A stretch of DNA of 64,000 bases from Gnetum montanum (lineage: Eukaryota > Streptophyta > Gnetopsida > Gnetales > Gnetaceae), in contig MNCI01007580.1 in the NCBI GenBank assembly GCA_015680685.1, forward strand, positions 631,334 through 695,333, given 5' to 3'. The notes under the pieces were generated by a model. The model ran no database searches, was not told the DNA's origin, and saw nothing but the letters and a program-made list of their open reading frames with translations. The first letter of the stretch is position 1; every line of letters starts with the position of its first letter. A program made the position numbers and the translations under genes. Of this stretch, positions 10,632 to 21,129 are shown one piece after another.

Positions 10632-11629
10632 GTAGGGATACCTCTTCTAATTCCCTTGTTCTTTCCATACATGTATGTTTTTATAGGTTTCGAGATGTAT
10701 GAAGACATCTTGTCCAAAAGTTGAGATTTCACAGGAGATGTCTAGGACATGTAGGAGATATCTTTGCTCTTTGCTAAGAGATGAGTCTTTACAAGAGATG
10801 TCTCTTGTTGGAAAGGACATATCTTAAGAGAAGACATTTCCCCAAACTACCAAGACATCTTAGCCAAGAGGAGACGTCTTCCATACTTAGGAGATGTCTC
10901 TTTAGAATGTTGTAATTTGGTAGGATATGACTCAAGGAGGTCAGAGACAACCCATATAGACAAGGAAACTTCTAGAATTATTCATGCTTATTCAAGAAAT
11001 AGTTGAGAGAAGGTGGAAAAATATGGGAATAGTGTGGGAAGTCCAAATTAAGCTTGAGAATGGTTTCCTAGGATTTTTGTATTATTTTTCTAATAAAAAT
11101 GGTTTATGTTTCATGCTTTTAAGAGATAGAGAGATGGAGTGAGGAGATTTCATGTAAGTTCATGTGTTGAGCTTGGGCAAGAGTATGAGAGAGCACATTG
11201 AGTGAGTACATAGGTGTTGTAGCTCGATGATCAATTGTGTTGTGTGTTGGTCAATGTGTTCTAATCTTTCTTACGAGTTGAGATCTTAGTCTCGAGTTGT
11301 GGAAGAGCCTCTCTATTAGTTGTATCTTGCATTGAGAACAACCATTATGTGGATGTAGAGCCTCATGATCTGCCACATCATTTGAATGTTTTGAAAGGTT
11401 TTTGATGTTTTATGGATTTTGGGAACCTTGATGTAATATTTTCTTGAATAATTAAAGATTGTTGATTTTCTTGTTTTCTAGAAAATTGATTATCTTTTCA
11501 TAATTTCTAGATTTTGTATTAGAAGGTGATTTAATTTTGGAAGTAAGCCTACTCCAAAAAAGAATTTTAAAAAATTAATTTCTCCTCTTGAAAATTTATT
11601 TAAATTTGATAATAATTTACATTATTTTT

Positions 11630-12070
11630 TTCCAGATAGTTTTGAAGGATGGTAGATATGTTTTTCCTTTTAATTTGAAAGTTTCTTATGATTTTATTTA
11701 TAAAAAATTCATAAGGCTTGGAAAATTTAATTTAACATTATATTTTGGATGATGAAAATGAAAGATATTTGGAGTGCTCCTACATTTTCTAAAATTCATA
11801 TTTTTTATGATATCTTATTCATCAAGGTCTTTCTATCGGCACTTATCTTAAACATATGAGAAATGTTTCTTCTTAATGTCCTCTTTATAGAAGTGAAGCC
11901 TCATTTTCTCATGTTTTTCTTGAATGTTCTATTGCTTAGCATGGTTGGAAATGGATGTCCAATTTTTAACTATGTTCAACTAGGAAAGAATGAAGCTATT
12001 CTTGGTGATCAACCTGCTTTATCAACTTTATTTCTTTGCCTTTGGAATTATCTTTGATCCCTTGTTCTCG
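11630..12070 (+). pseudogene. LINE reverse transcriptase zinc-binding domain remnant
   Basis: Forward frames read GRYVFPFNLKVSYDFIY, then KIWSAPTFSKIHIF, then CPLYRSEASFSHVFLECSIA, a stop, then HGWKWMSNF. This order (SVKSAY-like, W..P.KI..F, then CPLC...ESHxHxFxxC..A...W) is that of the zf-RVT domain after the RT of plant non-LTR retrotransposons. Key Cys and His residues are visible. It has stops and frame changes. The RT core itself is not seen upstream, so this is a 5'-truncated copy, as is usual for LINEs. Confidence 0.6.
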
Positions 12071-12265
12071 ACTCTATTTGGAATATTCAGTGTGTAGTTA
12101 TTTTTTAGTAGGAAGAGCATAAATATGATCTCTTTTTATATGTCAAATATTATATTCTCAAATATGTCACATTTTAGCTACAACTCTAAGCAAAAAAGCT
12201 CTCAATAAAAATTGAACAGTTAATTTATTTTTTACAGTATTAATTTCTTTTTGTTTTGAATACTT

Positions 12266-12585
12266 AAGGATGGAAAGCTTTCAAATTTTGTTGCTATTTT
12301 TTTTATTTCTAATTGATGTATTATTTCTTCTTTCAAGAGAGTTTTCTCCTTCTCTTTACAAAAAATCCTTTAATAAGAAGAGAAGACCTGTGAGGACACT
12401 TCTAAATAAAGGAAAGACTGCTTAAAGATGAAAAGCTTTTAGGTTTTGTTGCTCTTTGTATTTTATTTCTAATTAATGCATTTTTTCTTTAGAAATAATT
12501 TTTTCTTTGTCTTTATAAGAAATCTTTTTATAAGAAGTGAAAATCCATGAGGGAACTTCTAAATAAAGATAAGTCTTAATTCTTT
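12266..12585. repeat. Two diverged tandem copies of a ~158-bp unit
   Basis: The segment from aaggatggaaagctttc (12267) is repeated from aaagatgaaaagctttt (12425). Both contain ttttgttgct, tttatttctaatt and a gaggga/ggacacttctaaataaag end. No coding potential. It may be a LINE 3' UTR because it lies downstream of the zf-RVT remnant (inference). Confidence 0.6.
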
Positions 12586-12715
12586 TCCTACCCTAGAGGG
12601 CGGGGGAGGGAGGGGAGGTGGGTTTCAGGATTAGCTGTAAGGATGAAAACTTAAAAAGACATTCCCAAGATTGTTGGGCTTTTTCTTTAGAATATTATTC
12701 ATTTTATTTTAGAAT

Positions 12716-13016
12716 ATTAGATTCCTAGGCACTATGAACTGCACGAGTACAAAGGCACTATGAATTGCATGAGTACAAACGTAGAGAGTGAGCTTTGAAG
12801 ACTCGTTCATGATTATCATAAAGATATTAGTAGCAAAGAAATTCTCAATGTTCATGGCTTTGGATGATATGCCGAGCTCTAGATGTACTTGCTTTAGAAC
12901 TTTGTAAATGTAAATCTTGTGAGTCTCTAGATGCATAATTGCTAAAGCAATAGTAGTGTCGTCATTACAAGCTTTGCTGCAGTCCATAATAATTATGTGT
13001 TTTTTAGTGATAGTCA
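12716..13016 (-). pseudogene. Histone H2B pseudogene (histone fold)
   Basis: H2B pairs with H2A in the nucleosome. On the minus strand the reading [14 protein letters not shown]...GISSKAM, then NESSKLTLY, aligns along helices 1 and 2 of plant H2B (TYKIYIFKVLKQVHPD.GISSKAM...ESSRLARY). The lysine-rich N-terminal tail is not seen. The C-terminal part is degenerate and contains a 26-bp direct duplication (about 12727-12778). No introns are needed. The fragment is open but too divergent in helix 2 ([11 protein letters not shown]) to be a working histone. It is unrelated to the transposons around it. Confidence 0.8.
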
Positions 13017-13017
13017 C

Positions 13018-13628
13018 ATATTATTATGCCCAAAAAAATCTGGCTAATTTAGTTGATGTAGGAAATCACAACTAATTAAGGTTTAATGTTTACATGAGTT
13101 TTTGCAACTGTATATGTTGGTGGTGCTCCAACATTAGTTTATGCGATCCTTCCTTCATCCCAGCATTAGCACTAGCCCAGCCCTAGTTGTTGGCGAGATA
13201 TTGCTCCTCTGTTTCATATGATTTTTTCCCATGTCCTCATTAGGGTAACAACAAAAGAAGGAAGCTAAAGGAGAAATCAATTAGATTAAATTAAGGTATC
13301 CACCCATAGCCTAGCCAACCTCTTTCCCTTTCTCACTTTTAAGGATGATACTTGAGCTTTAGTAGGTTTGGCCTAAGAGATAATTAATAGAATTAAGGGT
13401 ATAACTTTAAAAAAGGATCACTAATGAATACCCATTCTCTCTTTCACAAGTACACTTACTCATTGGGACAAACACTCTTCCTACCTAGGTGCTTACACTT
13501 TATACCTAGTGGAAAGCCTTACCTTGCTCCGCTCATAACGCATGAGAGAAATACATCAAATACAAGTTGATCACAACTTCTTGGTTCATTGTAAATAGAC
13601 CAAGCAACTTACTCTTTATGAGCTTCTT
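13018..13628. other. No recognisable feature
   Basis: AT-rich sequence with scattered short open frames. I see no domain, promoter pair or repeat. Confidence 0.5.
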
Positions 13629-13886
13629 GGCTTCCTTCATGAAGCCAATAAATTCTTGCATTTTCATTCCAAAAGCTTTATGTAAGGTCGGCCTGTGTCT
13701 AATTACCATCACTTACTAGCTCAACCATGCACTCTTGCAAGCACTACATCTAACATTGGCTTCCTTCATGAAGCTGAGCAGTTCTCACATTTTCATTCCA
13801 AAAGCTCCAAGTAAGGTCAGTTTACGTCCAATCACCATCTCTCACAGGCTTGACTATGTGCTCCTATGAGCACCACACCTAATGTT
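13629..13886. repeat. Two tandem copies of a 129-bp unit
   Basis: ggcttccttcatgaagc begins both 13629 and 13758. The units stay alignable over their whole length, sharing attttcattccaaaagct and gtaaggtc, and end at 13757 and 13886. No protein family is recognised in either strand. Confidence 0.75.
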
Positions 13887-13899
13887 AATAGAGTCACTA

Positions 13900-14215
13900 G
13901 GTTCACTCATGGAACTAGGTAGTCATGGATTTCTTCCCGATTGTGGAAGTCTTACCTTGTATGTCAACCTTTGTAACTGGGAAGGAGTGAGTAACCTTAA
14001 ATTCATGAACATGAGTAAATGCTTTGATATTATGAAACATGATACTATGATAAAACAACTAAGAAATGCAGGAGATCTTATCAGTGTAATAAAACTAATA
14101 GGCAAGTACATGCATAGTGAAATTTGTGACAAAGAAGGCCTAGACTACACCAATTGTGAAGGTATTGGAATCCCACAAGATGGAGTGATATCTCCTATGT
14201 TGCATGCTTACCCAA
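13900..14215 (+). pseudogene. Group II intron-type reverse transcriptase fragment
   Basis: An open frame of 126 codons (from 13882) contains KCFDIMKHDTMI, VIKLIGKYMHSEICDKEGLD and GIGIPQDGVISPML. The combination GCFD..xHD and GIPQGGVISPLL is characteristic of group II intron-encoded RTs (blocks around RT3 and RT4); LINE RTs have RQGDPLSP instead. Here PQGG is PQDG, and the YADD block is absent because the frame diverges after 14205, just before the B LTR. It could be nuclear-inserted organelle DNA or a remnant of an unclassified retroelement. I cannot tell which. Confidence 0.6.
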
Positions 14216-14269
14216 ATAGTCTTGCTACACCATCAATCGCACATTCTATTCCCAACCTATAACGAATAG

Positions 14270-15450
14270 TCTCTCTGGGGTAGTTTTTGAATCTTAATTA
14301 CATATTTTTAATTATTTAATTAGTGTTTAATTAATATTTATTTTAATTTTTTTTAGTTTATTATAGTGATGACTACTAGTTTATTATTATTATATTATTA
14401 TTAGTATATTAGTTTTTATGTACTAAAGACTCGAACTAGAGGTGCAGGTTTTGTTGCTGGGTAGCCATGTGGTGGTAGTTGAAGAATCCAATTCCTTGAT
14501 CTATATTAGTGTTATGTTTTTTGGTTTCTGGTTTTGTTTTTACAGTAGTAACAAGAATGCACATTGAGGATTTATGATGGTAATGAAGCTACAACTTGGA
14601 TATTGACACTGTAATGTGGATGTGCCGCTCCATGAACCATATTCTTTGACCATGCAATTGCAGCTATTTCCTGCATGTTACCTTGATGGAGATTGCCATT
14701 TTTCTATAGTGAAAATTACTTGCATGTGGGTGGTGGGAGCTACGTGTTTCCTTGCCATGTCATTGGTGGACATTACAGTGAATGTTACCTATGTGGGTGG
14801 TGGTGGTGGACATTATAATGGATGTTACAAATGTGTAGTAATTATCGTGGTCATTATACACAAGTGGTGGCTTCTCATGTGCCAGATAGGTCCTTATAAA
14901 TTCCTTGGCTAGATGCAACAGAGGGGGGAAGAATAGAAAAAAGGATTGATGAAATAAAGAGAGGATATTATTGAAAGAACCACACTAGATTAGAATTTTT
15001 GTTTGTACACAAAATTGTGAAAGAAGAGTGTTGATGCTTTGTGGCAATTAACAGCCAACAATGTTTTAATATTTTGAAGTTTTTGCATTGTGGAGACAAC
15101 AAAGTAGGGTCACAAATTAGGTGATGTCTCCTTTGTAATCTTTCTTATTTCTCAAAAATTTATTTAAATTCAATTTTATTTAATTGATTATATTCATCTT
15201 TGAACTTAATGTTAAAAGTTAAGGTGAATATTATTGATTTTACTTATGGGTGATAGCCATAAGTATGGTGTTCTCAATTGAATCTAGATCTAATTGTTGG
15301 TTTTATGTCTTGATAATCTTTTGACTTTAAACCATTCCTCCTTGGGATATGACTCGTAGATCAATCACATACTAGGTGATAATTTCTACAATGAAAGAAA
15401 CGAAGATGAAGATTAAAGGTATGCAACACCAAATTTTGCTTGGCTTGTCA
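14270..15450 (+). repeat. 5' LTR of element B
   Basis: Homology to the right LTR begins near 14281 (gaatcttaattac) and ends at tggcttgtca (15450); the first 15-20 bases are degenerate. It carries one copy of the ~240-bp motif (14630-14890) that is triplicated in the right LTR. It is rich in GTGG/ATTACA-like words that create spurious open frames such as 14616-14912. Confidence 0.75.
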
Positions 15451-15453
15451 ATT

Positions 15454-15471
15454 TGGCGCTGTTGCTCGGGA
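15454..15471 (+). promoter_or_regulatory. Primer-binding site, tRNA-Asp type (element B)
   Basis: TGGCGCTGTTGCTCGGGA lies three bases after the LTR end and resembles the tRNA-Asp complement TGGCGCCGTTGCCGGGGA with three changes. Confidence 0.7.
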
Positions 15472-15588
15472 GGCTAGCAAAGTTAATCATTATCAAGAGT
15501 TTTGTATGTTTTAATTTTATTTTGTAATTTCATATTCCATGTACATTTTATTTTATTTTATGTTTCTTTTATTTTAGTAATTTGAGAA

Positions 15589-17022
15589 ATGGTTTTTTCC
15601 CTTATTTTTCTTGCATTAAAAAAATCCAAAAATAAGGAAAAATCCTAGGAATCAACTCCTCTTATTGTACAACAAGCTAAAACTTTTAAAAAGGTTGCAC
15701 TTAATGTTGCGATAGTAGAAGTTATTAAATCAATTTGTAAATTCTTAGGAATGGTAGCCCATGAATGTGCCAACAAAGAATGTTCTTGTTAAATGAAACT
15801 AACAAACCAACCAAAGAAACCAACATGAATTCAACCTTCTAGGAGCACTCGTAGCCTTTATAAATGTATAAAAGTCACTAAAAAACAAGACCAAGAGGAA
15901 CCAATACAACCAAGATTTGATTTTTCTTCCCCTTTGACAAAAAATCTGAAAGAAAAAACACTACATAATTTTTTCATATTTGTTAATCCTTTATTTGATA
16001 TTCCAACTACAACCATGAGTTCAACTATGGGGATAGGGCCTCAAAATCTAAGTACTACCCCAATATCAACTTATGTGACTACAATTAAAGGTATTACCCA
16101 ACTAGTGAGTACTTTGAATTTACAAACTCCACCACCAGTCTCTATTTCTATACCAAATCCTATAGTAACCCCAATAGTAACCTCTACTTACATGATGAGA
16201 TCATCTTCACATCATACACCTCCCCCATTTACCTTAGGTTCAATTTCTCTCTCCATTTGTAGTTTTAGTTCCAATGTTTCAATTGGTTAACCTTACCTAG
16301 GACAAATCCTTGGGAAGTTATTAAATCAAAGAACATCCATTAGCCCTTAGGGACCATTAGTTTTTCCACAAGGAAGAGATGTAAAGGTTAAAAATATTCA
16401 TCTATCACCTATTTTTAAAGGAACAAATGATGAAGATCCGATTATCCACATAAGAGAATTTGAAACAACATTAGCCATGTTAGCACCTCAGAGTGGGGAT
16501 AAAACTAAGATGATTGCCTTTAAATCAACCTTAAAGGACAAAGCTAAATTTTGGCTACAACCTTAGAGCACAAATCAGTTTATGGGATGAATCTAAGAAT
16601 GCTTTTCTACAAAGATTTCTTTCTAATGATAGGTTGTATTCATTAAGGAAGTAATTAATGAGTTTTATGCAACATGAGGATGAAGACTATGAGAGTAGCT
16701 TTGATAGATTTAAAGGATTATGCTTAAAAAATACAAACCACGGATTCCTAGGCCATTAATTAATTCAAATCTTTTTAGAAGGCTTATTACCTTATTGTAG
16801 GAAAAATGTTGAATTTGCATGTGGAGGAAATATTTTAAATGTGACCTCGGAAGATGGTTGGAGAATCATGGATTCATTAGTAGATCAAAGTAAATATTGG
16901 CATGACTCAAATAGAATAGTTAAATAAAAAAGTGGATGAGTTGATACGATTAATTAAAAAACAAGCTCATAGAATTCAAGGAGAAATGGGCAACATTTGT
17001 GGAAGTTCCCAACATGACCAAA
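15589..17022 (+). pseudogene. Element B gag, N-terminal and core
   Basis: An ATG at 15589 opens a frame that runs in phase to about 16565 with only about five stops. The first 260 codons are Ser/Thr/Pro-rich linker (TPPPVSISIPNP type). The core follows: VKNIHLSPIFKGTNDEDP, HIREFETTLAML, then KDKAKFWLQ, a good match to plant Ty3 gag (FHGxxxEDPxxHLxxFExxC...LKDxAKxWLxxL). After a small frame change it continues DYESSFDRFKGLCLKN and FLEGLLPYCRKNVEFACGG. Solo LTR D interrupts it at 17023-17027. Confidence 0.82.
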
Positions 17023-17027
17023 CTACC

Positions 17028-18098
17028 TGATGAGTGCGAGGTACCCCTACACTCCACCATACGAATACGAGCGTACACGCACGATCCGGTCGAACTCCGC
17101 AGACTAAATGCCTTAACGCCACAAGAAACACTTGGGGTTAATCGTTCGTTGTCTTCCCAGGCTTGCTTGTATGTGTCACGGTGTATGGTTAAGCAAGTCT
17201 GAGGTATGTGATTTTTTTGGTATTTTCGGCTTATCTTCTATGCTACCAGGAGAAAGGGTTGAGAAAACTAAACTAACTCTAACTAAGATCTAAGTCTAAA
17301 TTAACTAGCGTCAGCATCCGTTCCCACTTGCCGGACACACCCTGAACTATGCAACTGCAGCTTACCAAACGCTAATCGTTACTGGGATCGCCACACGTAA
17401 CGCAAGTGCTCGAAGTGGTCGTACTGAGGCACCTATTTAGCCTACGTGTGATAAGCAGCCGATTCCTTAGCCAGCCGTACACACCCGTGGGTGCTCGTAA
17501 CTAAGTCGTACTTATCACACGATCTAGCCTAGCAATGAGCAGCCGATTCCTCAACTAGCCGTACACATTAGACCCGGGAGTTACCAAGCGCAGAATCCTG
17601 GAATACGCTACTGGGTTACCAAGCATCCAATGCTCGTAATTGAGTCGTACTCATGCATTGCGTCAAGCAGCCGATTCCTTGACTAGCCGTACACGTCCGT
17701 AGACGCTCGTAATCAAGTCGTACTTGAACGCACTAGGAAAGCAGGAAAAAAAGCAATAAATGAAACCACGTGCTGCAAGGTTTATCCAAACAAGTTCGTC
17801 TTTATTGCCATACACAACTTGGGTTCAGGTTACAAGCTGCTCGAATAAAGAGCCGTTCACTCTAGGACTCCTACTGCGGGCACATGGGGAAAAATTCTAA
17901 CTCTGGAGTGATCAATCTGCCAGAGCTTCGCTACACTAGCCAGGATTGGGGAAATAAGGGGAGTGCCGCCTCTTATTTATAGATATGGTGGCGGGACGCG
18001 ATATCGCGTACGCGATATCGCAGGAGAAGACGCGATATCGCGTACACGATATCGCATGGGATGCGATATCGCGGCCTAGTGCAAATCGCGTCTCATCA
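17028..18098 (-). mobile_element. Solo LTR D in element B gag, inverted orientation
   Basis: 1071 bp bounded by TGATGAG and CTCATCA with a perfect 5-bp duplication CTACC (17023-17027 and 18099-18103). Reverse-complemented, it ends gttcgaccgg...ggggtacctcgcactcatca, like the LTRs of A, C and E. GC is clearly higher than in its surroundings and CpG sites are abundant, so it looks younger. TATA is at 17974-17981 (minus strand), and a palindromic U3 array at 18000-18075. No internal region is present, so LTR-LTR recombination is inferred. Confidence 0.9.
18000..18075 (-). promoter_or_regulatory. Palindromic U3 array of solo LTR D
   Basis: GATATCGCGTACGCGATATC, a perfect 20-base palindrome, occupies 18000-18019. 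A near copy follows at 18034-18053 and a half copy (gatatcgcgg) near 18065. In LTR orientation these lie 20-100 bases upstream of TATAAATA. The exact 20-mer recurs in the LTR of E (56628-56647). Confidence 0.7.
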
Positions 18099-18103
18099 CT
18101 ACC

Positions 18104-18850
18104 TGTCCAACCTTGTTCTATTGTTAAGAGGAAATGCAAGAGTCAGTAAAGGCTTTTCAAAAATTTAAGAGTTAACTAACAATGAACTTTCCATAACAAA
18201 CATTTTACCAACAACAATACCCTCAACAATATCCTCAAAATAACTTTAGGTTATTTAAGAATTCAACTAATGAACACTTGGATAAACTTATCCAAATCCT
18301 TACATTCTTCATAGAAGAAAGTAGAAAATTCATGAGTGAGACTATAAAGAGATTTTAGGACTTAATAAAAAATGAATTACTATCCCAACCTAAACGAAAT
18401 CCTACATCTAAAGAAAGGGTAAAGAGCAGTTACATTTCATCACTATAAGGAGTGGAAAAACAATTGAACCTAAACCCCAAAAGAAGGTGAGATTTTAGGA
18501 AGTAGGGACACAAAAAGAAATTCAGCCACAAATAGTAAATGAGAAAGATCAACCAACTAGGAAAAAAGAACAACCATTACTCTCTAGGCAACCAGTTTTA
18601 CCTCCTTTCCCTAAACAATTACAAGAGGATGTTACTACTAAAGTCCATCTTGAAAAAATGTTTAGTGAATTATATTTGCATATCCGTTTAGATCAAGTAG
18701 TAAAAGACACACCTCTTTATGCCAAATACTTAAGGGAATTATAAACTAGGAGAAAAAAGGAAAAAAATTTCTAAATAGGTTTATTTAGTTGAGAATCTTT
18801 CTCAACTTATAAAAAATCATGAGATTCCAAAATATTAAGATCATGGAGTC
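18104..18850 (+). pseudogene. Element B gag C-terminal part and gag-protease linker
   Basis: After D the reading resumes with a Gln/Tyr-rich stretch (FYQQQYPQQYPQNNF) and a charged linker, then PLYAKYLREL near 18720. This corresponds to the PSYAKFLKEL-type motif just before the protease in Athila/Tat polyproteins. Several stops (TAG, TAA) interrupt it. Confidence 0.7.
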
Positions 18851-19390
18851 CCTACCATCCCAATCAAAATAAATGTCCAAGTAATTAAAAATGCCCAATT
18901 GGATTTAGGAGCCAACATTAATATCATGCTTTTTGAAATGGCTAGGTCACTTGATATACAAGATATCAAAGGAGTAAACATGACAATATCATTGGCTCAT
19001 GGTTCAAATGTACAAACCATAGGAATAGTAGAGGACTTGATAATTGAGATAGAAAATGGAAAATACCAAATTGACATTGTTGTTTTAGAAATAAAAGATT
19101 CTAATTTCTTTCCTATTATATTATGTAGACCTTCGTTAGCAATAGCTGATGTAGTAATTAATTGTAGATCTAGACAACTTCAACTTTCCTTTGCCAATCT
19201 TACTTTTACACTAAATATATATGATAAGGTAAAAGAAGATCATTTAAATGTAGACTTCAAGGAAGAAAGAATGCTCTACACTTTACCCACTTCAGCAATG
19301 GTACAAGATAGGGACACCTTAGTGTTGAATAATTTTGAAGAAGGACCTTTATATCCCTCAACTAAAGAACAACAAGATCTCCTTGACTAG
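18850..19390 (+). pseudogene. Element B aspartic protease
   Basis: The protease would cut Gag-Pol. The active-site region reads AQLDLGANINIM (about 18897). DLGAS is the normal form in Athila/Tat elements, so DLGAN is close to standard. Further on come GIVEDLIIEI and FFPIILCRPSLA, the latter matching the ILGRPFLAT segment before the C-terminal strand. The 163-codon frame from 18899 is open. Confidence 0.8.
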
Positions 19391-19393
19391 ATT

Positions 19394-20400
19394 TTGAACT
19401 TGGGTTTAGGGAATACTGGAGAAAGAATTCAACCAAAAAATAAAGATTTCTTGAATCTTACAAAACTATCTAGTACACTTAAGTACATTTTCCTATATCA
19501 TAATAAACCATTAATAATAAATTCCCAACTTACTAATGAGCAAGAAAGAAAATTATTAGAAGTTCTACACAGAAAATCTAAGGCTTTTGCATGGAGTTAT
19601 GAGGACCTTTACCAAGGAATCTCACCCAACATTTTCCAACATCATATCTATCTAGAGGATAATGTAAAACCAATAAGAATTTCTCAAAGATGAATTAATC
19701 CAGCCTTAAAAATAAATTATTAAGGATGAAATTTCAAAACTTTGGAAAGATGGAATAATTTATCCAATAGCCGATAGTGAATGGATAAGCCCCATTACTA
19801 TAGTACCAAAAAAGGGTGGAAAATGAAGATTCTATGTAGATTGTAGAAGGTTAAACCAAAATACAAAGAAAGACCATTTTCCATTACCATACATAGATCA
19901 AATTCTGGAAAAATTAGGACACGAATATTATTGCTTTTTGGATGGATTTAGTGGTTACAATCAAGTAGCCATTGCCCTTGAAGACCAAATTAAAATAACC
20001 TTTACATGTTCTTATGGAACTTTTGATTATAAACATATGGATTTTGGCCTTTGTAATGCACTAGCTACTTTCCAAAGAGCCATGATCTTAATATTTTTTG
20101 ATATGTTAGAAGATTATGTTAAGGTTTTTATGGATGATTTTTTAGTTTATGGGAATACTTATGAAGAAAATTTACATCTCAAACATGTCTTAGATATATG
20201 TATTGATAAAAATTTAAAATTAAGTTAGGAAAAAAGTCACTTGATGGTTACAAGTGGCATAGTGTTAAGACATGTTATTTCTAAAGATGTGATAAGGATG
20301 AATGATGAGAAAATAAGAGTCATATCTACACTTCTATCTCCAAATAATTTAAAGACACTGATCTTTTCTAGAACATGCTAGGTATTATAGAAGGTTTATC
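19394..20400 (+). pseudogene. Element B reverse transcriptase
   Basis: Upstream KSKAFAWSYEDL (19575) leads into RT. After a frame change near 19690: DEISKLWKDGIIYPIADSEW, TIVPKKGGK, HFPLPYIDQ, then FLDGFSGYNQVAIA (19938), the DFGLCNALATFQ box and catalytic FMDDFLVYG (20130). A GIVLRHVISK segment follows. FMDDF rather than YxDDI marks the Athila/Tat lineage. Stops occur at 20228 and elsewhere. Confidence 0.88.
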
Positions 20401-20539
20401 AAAGACTTTTCAAAAATTGCTAAACCATTATACATGCTATTAGAAAAAGATGTTTTATTTTTTTGGACTAATGACTGTTAAGAAACATTCTTGGAAATGA
20501 AAAAATGAGTAAGCACAATCCCTATATTAAATGCACCTA

Positions 20540-20960
20540 AGTGAGATTATTGATTTGATCTAATATGTGATGCTAATGATGCAGTAGTAGGGGCAGTTTT
20601 AGGATAATACATTGATCATAAACCACAAGTGATTTATTATGTGTTTAAAAGTTTAGACCAATCCCAAGTAAGTTATACAACTATAGAAAAATAATTATTA
20701 GCTATTGTATATGTTCTAGATAAATGTAGAGATTATTAATAGGATATAAAAGTAGAGTATATACTGATCATTCAGCCATTAAATTGTTAGCTACCAAAAA
20801 AATAGAAAATGCAAGAATAAAGAGATGGTGCTTATTACTCCAAGAATTTGACCTAGATATTTTAGATAAAAGAGTAAGGAAAAATGTAGTAGTAGATAAT
20901 CCTTCAAGGCTAGAAACTACTGATAAGAATCGAACACAAGGAGTTTTTCGTGATGAATTT
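20540..20960 (+). pseudogene. Element B RNase H
   Basis: Readable pieces: LICDANDAVVGAVLG (first catalytic Asp, 20565), YYVFKSLDQSQVSYTTIEK (20640-20690), AIVYVLDKCRDY, VYTDHSAIKLL (TDHSAL motif, 20760) and RIKRWCLLLQEFDLDI (20815), then KNVVVDNPSRL corresponding to the NxVADxLSRL end. A few stops are present, and the C-terminal half is open. Confidence 0.82.
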
Positions 20961-21129
20961 CCTGATGAACAACTTTTTTCTACAAGAAAGGATCCTTGGT
21001 TTGCTAATATAGCCACTTATCTAGCCACTATTAAAACCCCTAGAAATTGGACTAAGGAAAAAAAGAAATCTTTCTATGCACCATATCTAGGTACATTTGG
21101 AGTAGTCCATATCTCTATCGAATTTATAA

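Larger units (their letters stand above)
1456..11380 (+). mobile_element. Chromovirus-type Ty3/gypsy element O (5' part missing, split by A)
   Basis: This decayed Ty3/gypsy element has domains in the order protease, RT, RNase H, integrase and chromodomain, then a polypurine tract and a 3' LTR. The chromodomain and the FDDILV-type RT place it with chromoviruses. X interrupts its protease and A sits in its 3' LTR. All domains have stops or frameshifts, so it cannot be autonomous. Its own 5' LTR and gag would lie left of the window, beyond X. Confidence 0.75.
4784..11380 (+). repeat. 3' LTR of chromovirus O, interrupted by element A
   Basis: The LTR starts TGTAGG at 4784, is broken after six bases by A, and resumes at 10632 as GTAGGGATACC (the GTAGG is the duplicated target) to CCACATCA at 11380. 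Its own length is about 755 bp. Bases 10690-10900 carry many copies of AGATGTCT and its reverse complement AGACATCT, a U3-like array. An LTR is inferred from the PPT, the TG...CA ends and position after pol. The partner LTR is outside the window. Confidence 0.65.

Noticed and set aside
14616-14912. 98-codon plus-strand frame
   Set aside because: Lies in the B LTR; related frames in the right LTR are on both strands and not conserved.
17936-18139. 67-codon minus-strand frame
   Set aside because: Within solo LTR D and driven by the palindromic repeats.
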